Positions 15,956 to 23,981 of a stretch of DNA of 35,090 nucleotides are shown here, piece after piece. Below the pieces are notes generated by a model, which was not told where the DNA came from, searched no databases, and saw only the letters and a program-made list of their open reading frames with translations. The stretch covers positions 1 through 35,090 of the forward strand of contig JAUNNH010000015.1 in the NCBI GenBank assembly GCA_030531505.1, in the 5' to 3' direction. The stretch's first letter is position 1. Each line of letters opens with the position of its first letter. The DNA is from Eubacteriales bacterium. Its GTDB lineage: Bacteria; Bacillota; Clostridia; Oscillospirales; Oscillospiraceae. The translations under genes were made by a program, and so were the position numbers.

Positions 15956-16233
15956 TAGCCTGATGGCGCCAATTCGAACACGGTTTTGACGGGCCAATTT
16001 CCGCCAATTCCGCGTCAAAGGACTTGACAATACACAAAGTATTCTCTGCGCCCTTTTCCTTGTCTTGACGAAAATTGGCTCCGTCAAAACTGCAAGGCAC
16101 CTCTCAGCGAGAATTTTTCGAGGGATTTTTGTTGCGGACGACGAAGCCTTGCTGGCGCAAGGCGAGGAGGACAAGGCAAAAAGCACCGAAAAAGGCCGCT
16201 GAGAGGCGTGTTCGGATTGGCGCCATCAGGCTA
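15956..16233. mobile_element. 278-bp MITE-like element with 27-bp terminal inverted repeats
   Basis: The ends (15956-15982 and 16207-16233) are inverted copies with one mismatch in 27, starting TAGCCTGATGGCGCC. TA at both ends may be the target duplication. Inner inverted pairs (GTTTTGACGG/CCGTCAAAAC and CCTCTCAGCG/CGCTGAGAGG) would fold the whole element. No transposase is encoded. It abuts the stop of the DUF6291-like gene. Confidence 0.8.
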
Positions 16234-16500
16234 GTCTTTGCTTTCGTTTTGCTTCCCCGCTGCTCCTGCGAGACCACCTTTCTGTCCGCTTATCGCTTTT
16301 CGCCGTGCCGCATCCAGATGCGGACGTATCACTTCCAGCGCGATGGCCGCGGGATTGGGAAGTTCCTCCATGTCCGGCTCGAGCCCGTAGAGCGCATAGT
16401 CCACGATCGCATCGTAGGCAGCGCAGCGGTCGCTCCGCTTGCGGATGCGCTTCAAGGCGGTCGCGAAGCTCTCGTAAAAAGTAAATTGACTACGCTTCAT
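16231..16500 (-). CDS. DUF6291-like phage early protein
   Basis: An 89-residue protein. MKRSQFTFYESFATALKRI, DAIVDYALYGLEPD and IRPHLDAARRKAISGQKGG match the short DUF6291 pattern (F-Y-x-S-F ... I-x-x-Y-A-L-x-G ... K-x-G-x-x-G-G), typical of phage early regions next to replication genes. It is the first gene from the leftward promoter. GGGAGGAG lies upstream of the start. Its stop TAG is shared with the inverted repeat of the adjoining MITE. A Lys-rich open stretch beyond the MITE (about 15950-15805) ends in LWKTMWKSCGKP and may be a severed C-terminal tail. Function unknown. Confidence 0.65.
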   Translation of the reverse strand: MKRSQFTFYESFATALKRIRKRSDRCAAYDAIVDYALYGLEPDMEELPNPAAIALEVIRPHLDAARRKAISGQKGGLAGAAGKQNESKD

Positions 16501-16526
16501 TTTATCTCCTCCCTGGGTTCGCTTTT

Positions 16527-16555
16527 ACTATACCACACCGCCGGACCTGTGTCAA
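16527..16555 (-). promoter_or_regulatory. Leftward phage promoter
   Basis: TTGACA (16550-16555, minus strand) and TATAGT (16527-16532) with 17 bases between: a near-consensus promoter for the DUF6291-like gene and possibly the phage module. Confidence 0.8.
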
Positions 16556-16580
16556 GAAAAATTTTCAATTTAACTTGACA
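16550..16580. promoter_or_regulatory. Candidate operator between divergent phage promoters
   Basis: TGTCAAG and CTTGACA form an inverted pair 17 bases apart that covers both -35 boxes, with an AT-rich dyad between. A repressor dimer here would block both directions. Confidence 0.45.
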
Positions 16581-16603
16581 AATTTTTGGGTAAACTTTAT
16601 TAT
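16575..16603 (+). promoter_or_regulatory. Repressor promoter
   Basis: TTGACA (16575-16580) and TATTAT (16598-16603) with a 17-base spacer, about 50 bases upstream of the repressor start. Confidence 0.75.
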
Positions 16604-16652
16604 AGGCTTAGAGAGACTATACAAGATGATCTGATCGGAAGGAGCGATCTCT

Positions 16653-17432
16653 ATGTCAGGCCCCATTTCCTATGACCGTCACATCTTCGCCGATAACCTG
16701 CTGGCGCTGATGAAGCAGTACGGCGAGAAGCAGGTGGACGTGGCGCGTCTGCTCGGCGTGAGCAAGGCCGCCGTTTCCGGCTATGTACGCGGGGAGCAGA
16801 TGCCCCGCATGGACAAGATCGAGGTGCTCGCGCAGCACTACGGCGTGACGCGCGGGGCGCTGCTCTCGGAGCCGGAGGAGGACGTGGTCCTGCCCGTGTC
16901 CCCGACGCATCCGGCGCTCGCGGTGTACGACAGCCTCAACGACGCCGGGCAGCGGGAGTTCATCCGCTACGGCCGCTTCCTGACGCAGCAGCCGAGCTAT
17001 CAGGTGCCGAAGGAGCAGCGCAAGGTGGAGTACATCAAGCACTACCTGGTCCCGGCCGCGGCGGGCTACGCCTCCCCGATCGAGGGCGAGGACTACGAGC
17101 TTTTGGAGCGCGACATGGACACGCCGCTCGAGGCGGACTTCTCCATCACGATCCGCGGGGACAGCATGGAGCCCTACATCCGCGACGGCAGCACGGTCTA
17201 CGTGCAGCGGGACGCGCCGCTGCGGGAGTTCGACGTGGGGGTGTTCTACGTGGATGGGGACGTGTTCTGCAAGCAGTGGTGCGTGGACTACCGCGGGACG
17301 CTGCATCTGCTCTCGGCCAACCCCCTGCGGCAGGACGCGAACATTGTCATCCCGCGCGAGAGCGGCCGTGTCTGCGTCTGCTTCGGGAAGGTCCTGCTCC
17401 CGACGCGCCTGCCGGAACCGCACTACGGGTGA
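16653..17432 (+). CDS. Phage repressor: Xre HTH with LexA/CI-type S24 self-cleaving domain
   Basis: A 259-residue repressor. The N-terminal helix-turn-helix (about residues 26-50, VDVARLLGVSKAAVSGYVRG) binds DNA; the C-terminal S24 domain carries the Ala137-Gly138 cleavage site in AAAGYASP, the nucleophile Ser171 in GDSMEP and Lys207 in DVFCKQW. Such proteins hold a prophage silent and cut themselves when RecA is activated. All catalytic residues are intact. It is transcribed divergently from the phage genes with back-to-back promoters, as in a lysogeny switch. GGAAGGAG precedes the start. Base composition equals that of the host. Confidence 0.92.
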   Translation: MSGPISYDRHIFADNLLALMKQYGEKQVDVARLLGVSKAAVSGYVRGEQMPRMDKIEVLAQHYGVTRGALLSEPEEDVVLPVSPTHPALAVYDSLNDAGQREFIRYGRFLTQQPSYQVPKEQRKVEYIKHYLVPAAAGYASPIEGEDYELLERDMDTPLEADFSITIRGDSMEPYIRDGSTVYVQRDAPLREFDVGVFYVDGDVFCKQWCVDYRGTLHLLSANPLRQDANIVIPRESGRVCVCFGKVLLPTRLPEPHYG

Positions 17433-17450
17433 AATAACGGAAGAAAAGAA

Positions 17451-17500
17451 CGGATTGCCACGCCAGTGACATCGGTCACTGGTGTGGCAATCCGTTTTGC
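17451..17500. terminator. Family 1 repeat acting as bidirectional terminator
   Basis: A near-perfect hairpin CGGATTGCCACGCCAGTGAC / GTCACTGGTGTGGCAATCCG with a short loop, then TTTTGCTTTT. It lies between the convergent repressor and PocR-AraC genes. Confidence 0.75.
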
Positions 17501-17520
17501 TTTTATCCGTTTTCCGAGTC

Positions 17521-18510
17521 TTACGTATAATACTTCTCCTGCCGGTAGGCCAGGGGGGTGATGCCCTCGTAGGCCTTGAAGACCTTGATGAAGTAGCTGC
17601 TGTCGAGAAAGCCCAGCTCGTCGCTGATCTCCGTGATGCTCTTGCTCGTCTGGCGCAGCATCTCCTTCGCCCAGCGGACCTTCTGGCGCTTGAGGTAGTC
17701 GGTGAAGTTCTCGCCCAGCTCGCGCTGGAAGAGCTTGGAAAAGTAGCTCGCGCTCAGGTGGCAGAGCTCCGCCATCTGGCTCATGCGCAGCATCTCCCCG
17801 CGGTGCGCGAAGAGGTAGGCCAGGGCCGGGTAGACCGGGCTGTCCTCGGCGACGGGGATCTTCTCCTCCGGGGCCGGGGCGGGCGTATCCGTCCCCTGCT
17901 GCCAGTCGAGCTGCGGCGGCAGGCTGCTGCTGCGCATCACCCACTCGTAGGCCATGCGGTCGCTGCGGCTCTGCACCACGCGCCCGACGATGTAGCGCAC
18001 GACGGAGTTGATCAGGTTCGCGATCTCCACGATCCGGCTGTACTCCATCTCCGGCAGCTCCATGTATTTCTGCATGAGCTCGGCGCGCGCGTCCTGCTCC
18101 TCGGCGCGGAAGGAGCTGATCTCGTTGACGAGGCGGCTGACCTGCCCGTCGCGGTCGCCGTCCGGCAGGCGCACCTGCCCGAACATCACCGCGCCGAGGT
18201 ACTGCTCCCCGACCATGATCGGCACCGCGACGTCGACGATGCCGCAGTGGCAGAGGTAGATGAAGGGCTCGTTGCGCCGCACGGCCTCGAGCCCGGCCAG
18301 CGCGTCGCAGCGGTAGCAGCGCTTGCAGGTGACGGGGTTCTCGCGGATGACGGTGCAGAAGGCGGTGCGCATGCTGTGCTTGGAGATGGGGATGCCCTTG
18401 TAGTCGATGGTGATGATGGCGGTGCGGGTGAGCGCGGCGAGCTGATCCTGCACCGGCTCCCAGCGCGCCACATCGAGCAGGGTCTTGAGATCGTAATCCT
18501 GTGCGGCCAT
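17521..18510 (-). CDS. PocR-domain AraC-family transcriptional regulator
   Basis: A 329-residue regulator. Residues about 8-165 form a PocR-type ligand-sensing domain with the Cys cluster TCKRCYRC (62-68) and CHCGIVDVAVPI (87-98). The C-terminal about 100 residues hold two AraC-type helix-turn-helix motifs (MSQMAELCHLSASYFSKLFQ and ITEISDELGFLDSSYFIKVF). PocR-AraC proteins usually sense small diols/glycerol-like ligands or metals and activate catabolic genes. A glycerol kinase gene 2.7 kb away makes glycerol use a plausible target. ATG at 18510 has AGGAGG upstream. The divergent neighbour is a membrane hydrolase that shares the palindrome-rich control region. Confidence 0.85.
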   Translation of the reverse strand: MAAQDYDLKTLLDVARWEPVQDQLAALTRTAIITIDYKGIPISKHSMRTAFCTVIRENPVTCKRCYRCDALAGLEAVRRNEPFIYLCHCGIVDVAVPIMVGEQYLGAVMFGQVRLPDGDRDGQVSRLVNEISSFRAEEQDARAELMQKYMELPEMEYSRIVEIANLINSVVRYIVGRVVQSRSDRMAYEWVMRSSSLPPQLDWQQGTDTPAPAPEEKIPVAEDSPVYPALAYLFAHRGEMLRMSQMAELCHLSASYFSKLFQRELGENFTDYLKRQKVRWAKEMLRQTSKSITEISDELGFLDSSYFIKVFKAYEGITPLAYRQEKYYT

Positions 18511-18558
18511 GAGCGTTCCTCCTGTTCTTCGGCGCCGCCGGAGTAATTGTCTATATTC

Positions 18559-18587
18559 AGCATAACCCGACAAATCTCTCCTGTCCA
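18559..18587 (-). promoter_or_regulatory. Promoter of the PocR-AraC gene
   Basis: TGGACA (18582-18587, minus strand), 17-base spacer, TATGCT (18559-18564); about 50 bases upstream of the start. Confidence 0.5.
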
Positions 18588-18653
18588 GTCCGCATTTTAC
18601 CTAAAGATTTTACCATTTTTCTGTGCGTTCTCCCAAAAGTCTCGTATTTCACC

Positions 18654-18720
18654 ATCCTGCACAAAACCGGCGCGGTATTTTTGTGCAGGATATTTCTTTG
18701 TCAATTTGTTTGGACAAATT
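18654..18720. promoter_or_regulatory. Two palindromes in the divergent control region
   Basis: ATCCTGCACAAAA and its exact complement (18654-18666/18679-18691) flank a 12-base centre. A second pair AATTTGT-TTGG-ACAAATT lies at 18703-18720. Neither is followed by a gene-end, so regulator binding sites are likelier than terminators. Confidence 0.45.
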
Positions 18721-18778
18721 CCTCCCAAATGTCAAAATATTACCGCGGATTTTTCCCGAATCGGACAGAACTTGTCAA

Positions 18779-18807
18779 ATGACAGTTGCTTTTGATTTTT
18801 GTATGAT
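18779..18807 (+). promoter_or_regulatory. Promoter of the membrane hydrolase gene
   Basis: ATGACA (18779-18784), 17-base spacer, TATGAT (18802-18807). A hairpin AGTGAAAAAGA/TCTTTTTCACT (18820-18847) follows in the leader. Confidence 0.55.
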
Positions 18808-18891
18808 TTAACCAAGCAAAGTGAAAAAGAGCTCTTTCTTTTTCACTGAATTGGGAGTTTTACACAACAAAAAGAAAGGATGGACCGCTTT

Positions 18892-21027
18892 ATGAAAGAG
18901 AAATTCTTTTCCCTGAAGACAAGACAAGGGTGCAGAAGACTGTTTGCCTGCCTGTTGGTCTTTATTCTTATCTGCAGCTTTTTGGCTGCTGTAGTGGCGA
19001 CCGACGGCGGCAAAGTGAAACACAGCCGTGTAACCATAGATGCCAGAGGCGCTGTGTTTGAAGGAGATCTGTATATTCCCGCCGGAACCTCCGATGAAGA
19101 CTCCCTGCCGGCCATTACCATTGCTCATGGACGCGGTGTGGGCAGAGGCACATTCAAATCTTTTGCAGAGGAGCTTTCAAGACGCGGATTTGTCGTGCTG
19201 AATGTCGATGCTTACGGCGTCGGTCTGAGTGAACAGCCGGTAAACGATGAGTCCGGGCTTGGCGCAAGCACGCAGGGCGGCCTGGATTATAACAGCGGCC
19301 CCATGGGCGCCCTCGACGCCGTCGATTACCTCAGAACGCTCAAATATGTCGATGCGACCAGAGTAGGCATCATTGGTCAGTCCGGCGGCGGACGCCGTGC
19401 CGGCGTCGCTGCGATCGCGGATTGCGGCTATTACACCTTCAATGACATTATGATCAACGTCCTGTATGATGAATTCGGCCTTGAGTTTGCCGAAGACGAG
19501 ATCTATCAGGACGCGGATGAAGTGGCGAAAGCAAAGCTCAATGACGACCAGCTCGCGTTGTATGAATACATTCGTGACGAGAAGTTCGCTGAGTATGACA
19601 CCCGCCTGAAGGCGGTCTGCCTGCTCGGCAGCGCCGCGGACAAGGTTTACCTGCAGAACACCGTGCAGGTCGCCGGACATGACGTCCTGCGCAACTGCCA
19701 GACCAGTATCTGCATCGACAACGGCGGCAACGACTTCAGTTACCGCGACTTCACCGGCAGAGACAGCACCAAGCAGGCCATGTATCTGGGCGACGCCAAC
19801 ATGGAAAAGGGGATCTGGTATCTGGTGGATGACGAAGCGCAGACCAGCACGATGCTGGGCAGCTTCGCGGAGATGTCCATAGCGACGGATCCCGCCTTCT
19901 ATGAGGCCATCAACGGCGGCATCACCAGAATGTATATTGAAAGCCCCGTTGAAAGCCACTCCAAGGGCTTCCTGTCGGTCCAGACCACATCGAATGTCGT
20001 GCACTATTTCGAGCAGCGTCTGAACAACAACCGCGGCAAGCTCACCGATCCAGGCACGGTTCCTCTGGATCCCGGCAAGAGCCAGTTCGTCCTCAGAGAG
20101 ATCCTCAACGGTCTGTGCCTGCTGGCCATGGTCGCGATGATCTTCCCTGTTGCGGCGCTTGTGATCAATCGCAATAATCCCGAGTTCGCGCCGGTTGACA
20201 GCAGCGCGCTGAACTATACGTATAACAAAAAGCAGTACTGGATCATCGCTGCGGTCTCCATTGCGCTGACTTTCTTTGCCATTTACAAGGGCAATCTGGC
20301 AAACGGCGGGCCCATGGCGCCCCGCTATTCGCTCACTCTGTTCCCGCTTATTTCCACCTATCGAAATGTTGAAGTGTTCATCCTGTATGTGGCAATTGCC
20401 TCGCTCATCCTGCTGGCAGTTTCTGCATTCCTGAGCAGGAAAGCCACTGGTGAGACCGGGCTCAAGAGGCTTGGCATCGCCATTCCCTTTAAGAAGATAC
20501 TAGGATACTTCGGAATCGCCGCTGCTACGCTTGGCGTCAGCTACCTTGTCCTCATGGTAATCGAGTACCTGTTCAATCAGGACTTCCGTTTCTGGATGGC
20601 CGTGTTCACAGAGTTGAAGGCTGAAAACTGGCTCTATGTATTCACCTACACAGTGATCCTGATCCCGCTGTATCTGGCTATCAACTCTGCCATCAACTTC
20701 TCGACCCGCACGGATATTCCCGCGCACAAGGATGATGTGATCTGCGTTATCGTCAACTCTGCCGGCGTATGGCTCTGCGCACTGATTCAGATCATCTTCA
20801 TGTTCACCGCTCATAAAAACTTCAGCAGCTTTATCTGCTCGTACCAGGTCCTGCTGGTCGTGCCTCTCACCGTCATTATCGCCCGCAAGACTTACAGAAT
20901 GACCAATTCCGTGTGGCTCGGCGCCTTTATCAATGCCATGTTCGTTGCCTGGTCCATGGTATCCGCTACCGGCTGCAGCGACTTCTACTTCCCCATCAGC
21001 GTTATTGGCAGAATCTTAAGCGTATAA
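18892..21027 (+). CDS. Membrane-anchored alpha/beta hydrolase with polytopic C-terminal domain
   Basis: A 711-residue protein. One N-terminal membrane anchor (about residues 17-37), then an alpha/beta-hydrolase domain to about 370 with oxyanion-type HGRGVGRG (79-86), the nucleophile elbow GQSGGG (Ser164) and DNGGND as a likely acid/His region. From about 405 to the end it has seven or so hydrophobic segments (LCLLAMVAMIFPVAALV, LYVAIASLILLAVSAF, TVILIPLYLAINSAI and others). The catalytic part probably faces outside. Substrate unknown; esters or lipids are plausible. ATG at 18892 is preferred since AAGGATGG lies 8 bases upstream; ATG 18880 has no proper spacing. Composition is less GC-rich than its neighbours, which suggests acquisition. 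Confidence 0.75.
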   Translation: MKEKFFSLKTRQGCRRLFACLLVFILICSFLAAVVATDGGKVKHSRVTIDARGAVFEGDLYIPAGTSDEDSLPAITIAHGRGVGRGTFKSFAEELSRRGFVVLNVDAYGVGLSEQPVNDESGLGASTQGGLDYNSGPMGALDAVDYLRTLKYVDATRVGIIGQSGGGRRAGVAAIADCGYYTFNDIMINVLYDEFGLEFAEDEIYQDADEVAKAKLNDDQLALYEYIRDEKFAEYDTRLKAVCLLGSAADKVYLQNTVQVAGHDVLRNCQTSICIDNGGNDFSYRDFTGRDSTKQAMYLGDANMEKGIWYLVDDEAQTSTMLGSFAEMSIATDPAFYEAINGGITRMYIESPVESHSKGFLSVQTTSNVVHYFEQRLNNNRGKLTDPGTVPLDPGKSQFVLREILNGLCLLAMVAMIFPVAALVINRNNPEFAPVDSSALNYTYNKKQYWIIAAVSIALTFFAIYKGNLANGGPMAPRYSLTLFPLISTYRNVEVFILYVAIASLILLAVSAFLSRKATGETGLKRLGIAIPFKKILGYFGIAAATLGVSYLVLMVIEYLFNQDFRFWMAVFTELKAENWLYVFTYTVILIPLYLAINSAINFSTRTDIPAHKDDVICVIVNSAGVWLCALIQIIFMFTAHKNFSSFICSYQVLLVVPLTVIIARKTYRMTNSVWLGAFINAMFVAWSMVSATGCSDFYFPISVIGRILSV

Positions 21028-21081
21028 ATATCGGCTGTAAAACGGAAAAAGCAGGCACTTCCCTTTTTACCCCTTTTGCCC

Positions 21082-21113
21082 GGGCCGCCGCGTATGCGGC
21101 GGCCCCCTTTTTA
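21082..21113 (+). terminator. Intrinsic terminator after the hydrolase gene
   Basis: GGGCCGCCGC-GTAT-GCGGCGGCCC followed by CCTTTTT. It is followed by a 23-base near-duplicate tract (CTTTTTATCTCTCCCTTTC twice). Confidence 0.85.
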
Positions 21114-21154
21114 TCTCTCCCTTTCTGCCCCTTTTTTATCTCTCCCTTTCCCCG

Positions 21155-21183
21155 TTGCCAAAATGTTCCGCATGCGATATAAT
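21155..21183 (+). promoter_or_regulatory. Promoter of glpK
   Basis: TTGCCA (21155-21160), 17 bases, TATAAT (21178-21183): close to consensus, 56 bases upstream of the start. Confidence 0.8.
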
Positions 21184-21238
21184 TATTTTACTGTGCTAAC
21201 AAATACCGGTTCATCATACGGAAAGGAGTTTATGCGAT

Positions 21239-22738
<1,500 letters not shown>

Positions 22739-22768
22739 CCACCCGCTCCGGGAAGTATTTCCCGTCCC

Positions 22769-22895
22769 CTGTCATTACGAACCGGCGCCCCCTCTGTCAT
22801 TGCGAACCAGTGCGCACACTGGTGTGGAGCTGGCCCCGCGGGTCCAATCCGTTTTTTCCCCCGCGGGTCCAATTCACCATTCTTCATTCACAAAG
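22769..22895. repeat. Family 1 repeats plus a family 3 remnant
   Basis: A truncated unit TGTCATTACGAACCGG, a full unit from 22795 interrupted by a 17-base insert (AGCTGGCCCCGCGGGTC), a second CCCGCGGGTCCAATT and the tail CCATTCTTCATTCA. Occupies the glpK-HAD gap. Confidence 0.65.
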
Positions 22896-22906
22896 GAACA
22901 CCAACC

Positions 22907-23737
22907 ATGACCGACTACACCGCCCTTCACAACTGCGAGCTGTTCCTCTTCGACATGGACGGCACGCTCTACCTCGGCGACGAGGTCTACGACGGCGCGA
23001 TCGCGCTGATGGAGGACCTCCCCCGCCTCGGCAAGCAGTACATCTACCTCACCAACAACTCCTCCCGCGCCGGCACGGACTACATCACGCGCCTGCGCCG
23101 CCTGGGCTTCCCCTGCGAGGCGGAGAACGTCTTTACCTCCGGCATGGCCACCGGGCAGTATCTCAACCAGCGCCACCCCGGCGCGAAGGTCTACCTCGCC
23201 GGGACCAAGGCCTTCTACCGCGAGCTCCTCAGCTACGGCATCGACCTCGTGAACGACGAGAACGGCCACACCGATGTCGAGGACGTGGACGTGGTGGTGC
23301 AGGGCTTCGACACCGAGCTCGTCTATGAAAAGCTCGACCGCGCCGTGCACTACCTGCGCCGCGGGGCCGCCTTCATCGCGGCCAACCCCGACTGGGTCTG
23401 CCCGATGCCGCGGGGCGAGGTGCTGCCCGACTGCGGGAGCATCTGCGCGCTGCTGACCGCCTCCTCCGGGCGCGAGCCGACCTACATCGGCAAGCCGAAC
23501 CGAAACATGATCGACGTGATCGCCGCCATGACCGGAATCCCCAACGAGAAGATCTGCGCCGTGGGCGACCGGCTCTATACCGATATCGCCGTGGCCCAGA
23601 ACGCAGGGAGCGTCTCGGTGCTGGTGATGAGCGGCGAGACGGACGAGGCGATCCTCGCCGCGGCCGAGCGCAAGCCCGACTACGTGCTGCCCTCGGTCAA
23701 GGAGCTGCACGAGATTCTGGCGTCAACAAAAGCCTGA
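22907..23737 (+). CDS. HAD-IIA family phosphatase (NagD / glycerol-1-phosphatase-like)
   Basis: A 276-residue HAD phosphatase of subfamily IIA. Motif I is FDMDGTLYLG (Asp16 nucleophile, Asp18), motif II TNNSS, motif III the Lys in YIGKPN, and motif IV GDRLYTDI. The large C2 cap between motifs II and III is typical of NagD, AraL and PGP-type enzymes, which act on sugar phosphates, phosphoglycolate or glycerol phosphates. Next to glpK, a glycerol-phosphate or overflow-detoxifying role is plausible but unproven. AAAGGA precedes the start. It probably reads from the glpK promoter, since no terminator is obvious between. Confidence 0.88.
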   Translation: MTDYTALHNCELFLFDMDGTLYLGDEVYDGAIALMEDLPRLGKQYIYLTNNSSRAGTDYITRLRRLGFPCEAENVFTSGMATGQYLNQRHPGAKVYLAGTKAFYRELLSYGIDLVNDENGHTDVEDVDVVVQGFDTELVYEKLDRAVHYLRRGAAFIAANPDWVCPMPRGEVLPDCGSICALLTASSGREPTYIGKPNRNMIDVIAAMTGIPNEKICAVGDRLYTDIAVAQNAGSVSVLVMSGETDEAILAAAERKPDYVLPSVKELHEILASTKA

Positions 23738-23746
23738 CCCAGCCCC

Positions 23747-23897
23747 GACCTGTCATTGCGAGCCAGCGCCGCAGCGTTGGCGTGGCAATCCGCATTCCCG
23801 GCGGGCAGCTCCGTTTCACACGCTGTCCGTTACCGACGCTGCCATGGGGAAAAACGGATTCCCACACCCGTGTTGCGACACTGGTTCGGCATGACAG
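23747..23897. repeat. Pair of inverted family 1 repeats
   Basis: Forward unit TGTCATTGCGAGCCAG ... GTGGCAATCCG and reverse unit CGGATTCCCACACC ... CACTGGTTCGGCATGACAG, joined by a stretch containing CGACGCTGCC, the same arrangement as in the portal gene. No gene in this gap. Confidence 0.7.
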
Positions 23898-23981
23898 CCC
23901 TTGAGCTTTCTGCTCTTTTTCTGCTTTCTCCCTGAGGGGAGAAGGCAAGCCTCTATCTTTGCCATCCAAAGGACCTACACT

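Noticed and set aside
15947-16186. A 79-codon frame inside the MITE
   Set aside because: Lies almost wholly in the inverted-repeat element, no ribosome site, no domain.
17423-17944. A frame crossing the terminator into the PocR-AraC gene
   Set aside because: Shadow of the AraC domain frame; includes the palindromic terminator repeat.
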